A stretch of DNA of 6,411 bases from the NCBI GenBank assembly GCA_934541205.1, contig CAKTDK010000108.1, positions 1 to 6,411 of the forward strand, read 5' to 3'. The number at the start of each line of letters is the position of its first letter. Positions within the stretch are counted from its first letter, which is position 1. The stretch is from an uncultured Eubacteriales bacterium. GTDB taxonomy: Bacteria > Bacillota > Clostridia > Oscillospirales > RGIG7773. The translations under genes and the position numbers were made by a program. Positions 5,201 through 6,411 of the stretch are shown piece by piece. The notes under the pieces were generated by a model. It had not been told where the DNA came from and ran no database searches. It worked only from the letters and a program-made list of their open reading frames with translations.

Positions 5201-6097
5201 CTAAAACTCTGTCTCAAAAAGCTTCTCACCGTCCATAAGCCTTGAATAGCATTTAAACCCGTTTTCATTCAATATAATTACTTTGCAACCTCTTTCTATA
5301 GGCTCTGTCGTATTTGGATTTCTGCACGGATCAAGATAATGAGTACCTTTTGCATTATAGCAATAATAATCTCCTGTTCTAGCATATCCCAGCGCTATAT
5401 CACCGACTTTTCCGATATAGTCATTTAAATGGTCATGGCCAACAAATACAGCCTTTATATTATTTTTTTTAAACTCTTCAAACAATCCCAAATCATCCGC
5501 CATTGGGCAAACTCTTCCGTATTCCGGCGGTTCATACCCTATCCCAACCGTCTTGCTGCAAAAATCCGGATGAATATCCTGATACTCTTTAAACGGAACA
5601 TGCATAAAAGCCATTCCTTTACTGCAAGAGACATTGTCTTTAAACCATTTTACCAAATCTTCGCTATAAGCCCATCCGTTATCTATCATATAAAGAGTCC
5701 ACTGATTTCCAATATCTATTATATGATTTCCAACGGAAGGTCCAAAATCATATCCTGCCGGATTTTTTTCAAATTTTAAAACATTATCCGTTTTTTGAAG
5801 GATATTAAAAATTTTATCCTTAGAACTTCCCCATTCGCAGTCATGATTTCCAAAAACGCTTGTAAAAGGAACACCAAAAGAACCAAAAAATCCAAACACT
5901 TTTTCCGCTGCTTTTTCATTATCTTCTCCCAAAGCCACATCTCCAGTAAGCACTATCAAATCAGGATTTTCATTATTTATAAGATTTCTTGCATTATCAA
6001 AAAATATATCGTCTCTGTCTGTTGAATAATGTATGTCCGAAAACTGAAGAACTTTAAAATTTTCTTTATACTCCAATTCAATTTTATTTGTATTCAT
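5201..6097 (-). CDS. Calcineurin-like metallophosphoesterase
   Basis: 298 residues with every signature of the calcineurin-like phosphoesterase fold: D21-x-H23 (FSDIHYS), G52-D53 (LTGDV), G83-N84-H85-D86 (FGNHD), H166 (FMHVPF) and G220-H-x-H223 (VGHDH). These residues bind a dinuclear metal centre that hydrolyses phosphate esters; the substrate cannot be told from sequence. The FSDIHYS start and the long insertions suggest the Dcr2/purple-acid-phosphatase-like branch, a tentative placement. No signal peptide or membrane span is visible, so a cytoplasmic location is likely. The ATG overlaps the stop codon of the upstream paralogue by one base (TAATG). AAAGGA at 6117-6112 is a little distant (14 nt) but supports coupled translation. 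The C-terminal segment TGDYYCYN...PIERGCKVI is shared with the upstream copy. Confidence 0.93.
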   Translation of the reverse strand: MNTNKIELEYKENFKVLQFSDIHYSTDRDDIFFDNARNLINNENPDLIVLTGDVALGEDNEKAAEKVFGFFGSFGVPFTSVFGNHDCEWGSSKDKIFNILQKTDNVLKFEKNPAGYDFGPSVGNHIIDIGNQWTLYMIDNGWAYSEDLVKWFKDNVSCSKGMAFMHVPFKEYQDIHPDFCSKTVGIGYEPPEYGRVCPMADDLGLFEEFKKNNIKAVFVGHDHLNDYIGKVGDIALGYARTGDYYCYNAKGTHYLDPCRNPNTTEPIERGCKVIILNENGFKCYSRLMDGEKLFETEF

Positions 6098-6411
6098 TAT
6101 ATTTCAATAAATCCTTTCTCATTTCCGTTTATTTCTTTTATATAAGTTGTAAAGTCTCTTTTTCCTTCTTCAAATAAAAATATTCTGCATCCTCTTTCCA
6201 TAGGATCACCGTTTTCTAATCCTTCTCCTATGTTATAAGCTATGTAATCGCCGGTTTTTCCAAAGCCTTGATACAACTTACTTCCTTTTTTCTCCAAAAG
6301 AGCAACACAGTCATTTTTATGAAAATGTCCGACAAAAGCAGAAGTAATTATTCCGGAATTTTCAATTATATCAGCTACTCCACCGTCATTTAAAAACATA
6401 AACATTATATC
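6097..6411 (-). CDS. Second metallophosphoesterase paralogue, C-terminal part, cut by window edge
   Basis: The frame is open to the right edge (GAT ATA precede the first in-window ATG at 6405), so the true start lies outside and the methionines at 6405 and 6399 are internal. The visible 104 residues hold VGHFHKND, the C-terminal GHxH metal-ligand motif, then FGKTGDYIAYN and PMERGCRIFLF. These align with VGHDHLND, YARTGDYYCYN and PIERGCKVIIL of the downstream gene, so the two arose by tandem duplication. The metal ligands normally found nearer the N-terminus cannot be checked here. The genes share a one-base stop/start overlap and are almost certainly co-transcribed; the operon promoter is not in the window. 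Confidence 0.88.
   Translation of the reverse strand, partial: DIMFMFLNDGGVADIIENSGIITSAFVGHFHKNDCVALLEKKGSKLYQGFGKTGDYIAYNIGEGLENGDPMERGCRIFLFEEGKRDFTTYIKEINGNEKGFIEI

Noticed and set aside
5429..6025. Plus-strand open frames antisense to the metallophosphoesterase gene
   Set aside because: They mirror a gene with all catalytic motifs intact and show no start signal or recognisable product.

Overview
The window looks like a low-GC Gram-positive chromosome, most likely a member of the Clostridia. The evidence is AT-rich DNA, very strong AAGGAGG-type Shine-Dalgarno sites, consensus sigma-A promoters, and ribosomal proteins that read as Firmicutes-type. The assignment is by eye; no database was searched.

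Positions 1-4052 (minus strand) hold the promoter-proximal part of the S10 ribosomal-protein operon. Transcription runs leftwards from a consensus promoter (TTGATA-17-TATTAT, 4024-4052) through a leader of about 332 nt into rpsJ-rplC-rplD-rplW-rplB-rpsS-rplV-rpsC; rpsC is cut by the left edge. The genes are packed with 14-54 nt gaps, or with a 1-nt stop/start overlap (rplD/rplW), and every complete gene has a clear ribosome-binding site. The leader is about 45% GC while the 300 nt upstream of the promoter are about 26%. The step falls at the predicted transcription start, which suggests a structured, possibly regulatory RNA. An 8-7-8 inverted repeat sits across the -35 box.

Positions 4053-4607 are AT-rich sequence between divergent transcription units. 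A second consensus promoter (TTGAAA-17-TAAAAT, 4397-4425) faces right. The interval also holds two cryptic, frame-broken short reading frames, each interrupted at a T-run. Both are speculative.

Positions 4608-5156 (plus strand) encode a 182-residue multi-pass membrane protein of unknown function. A strong hairpin at 5166-5193 lies between it and the converging genes and can serve as a terminator for both strands.

Positions 5201-6411 (minus strand) hold two tandem, overlapping, paralogous calcineurin-like metallophosphoesterase genes. The downstream copy is complete with all metal-ligand motifs; only the C-terminal third or so of the upstream copy is in the window.

Apart from the S10 leader and the short broken frames, the region is ordinary housekeeping sequence. 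I see no mobile element, CRISPR array, tRNA or rRNA.
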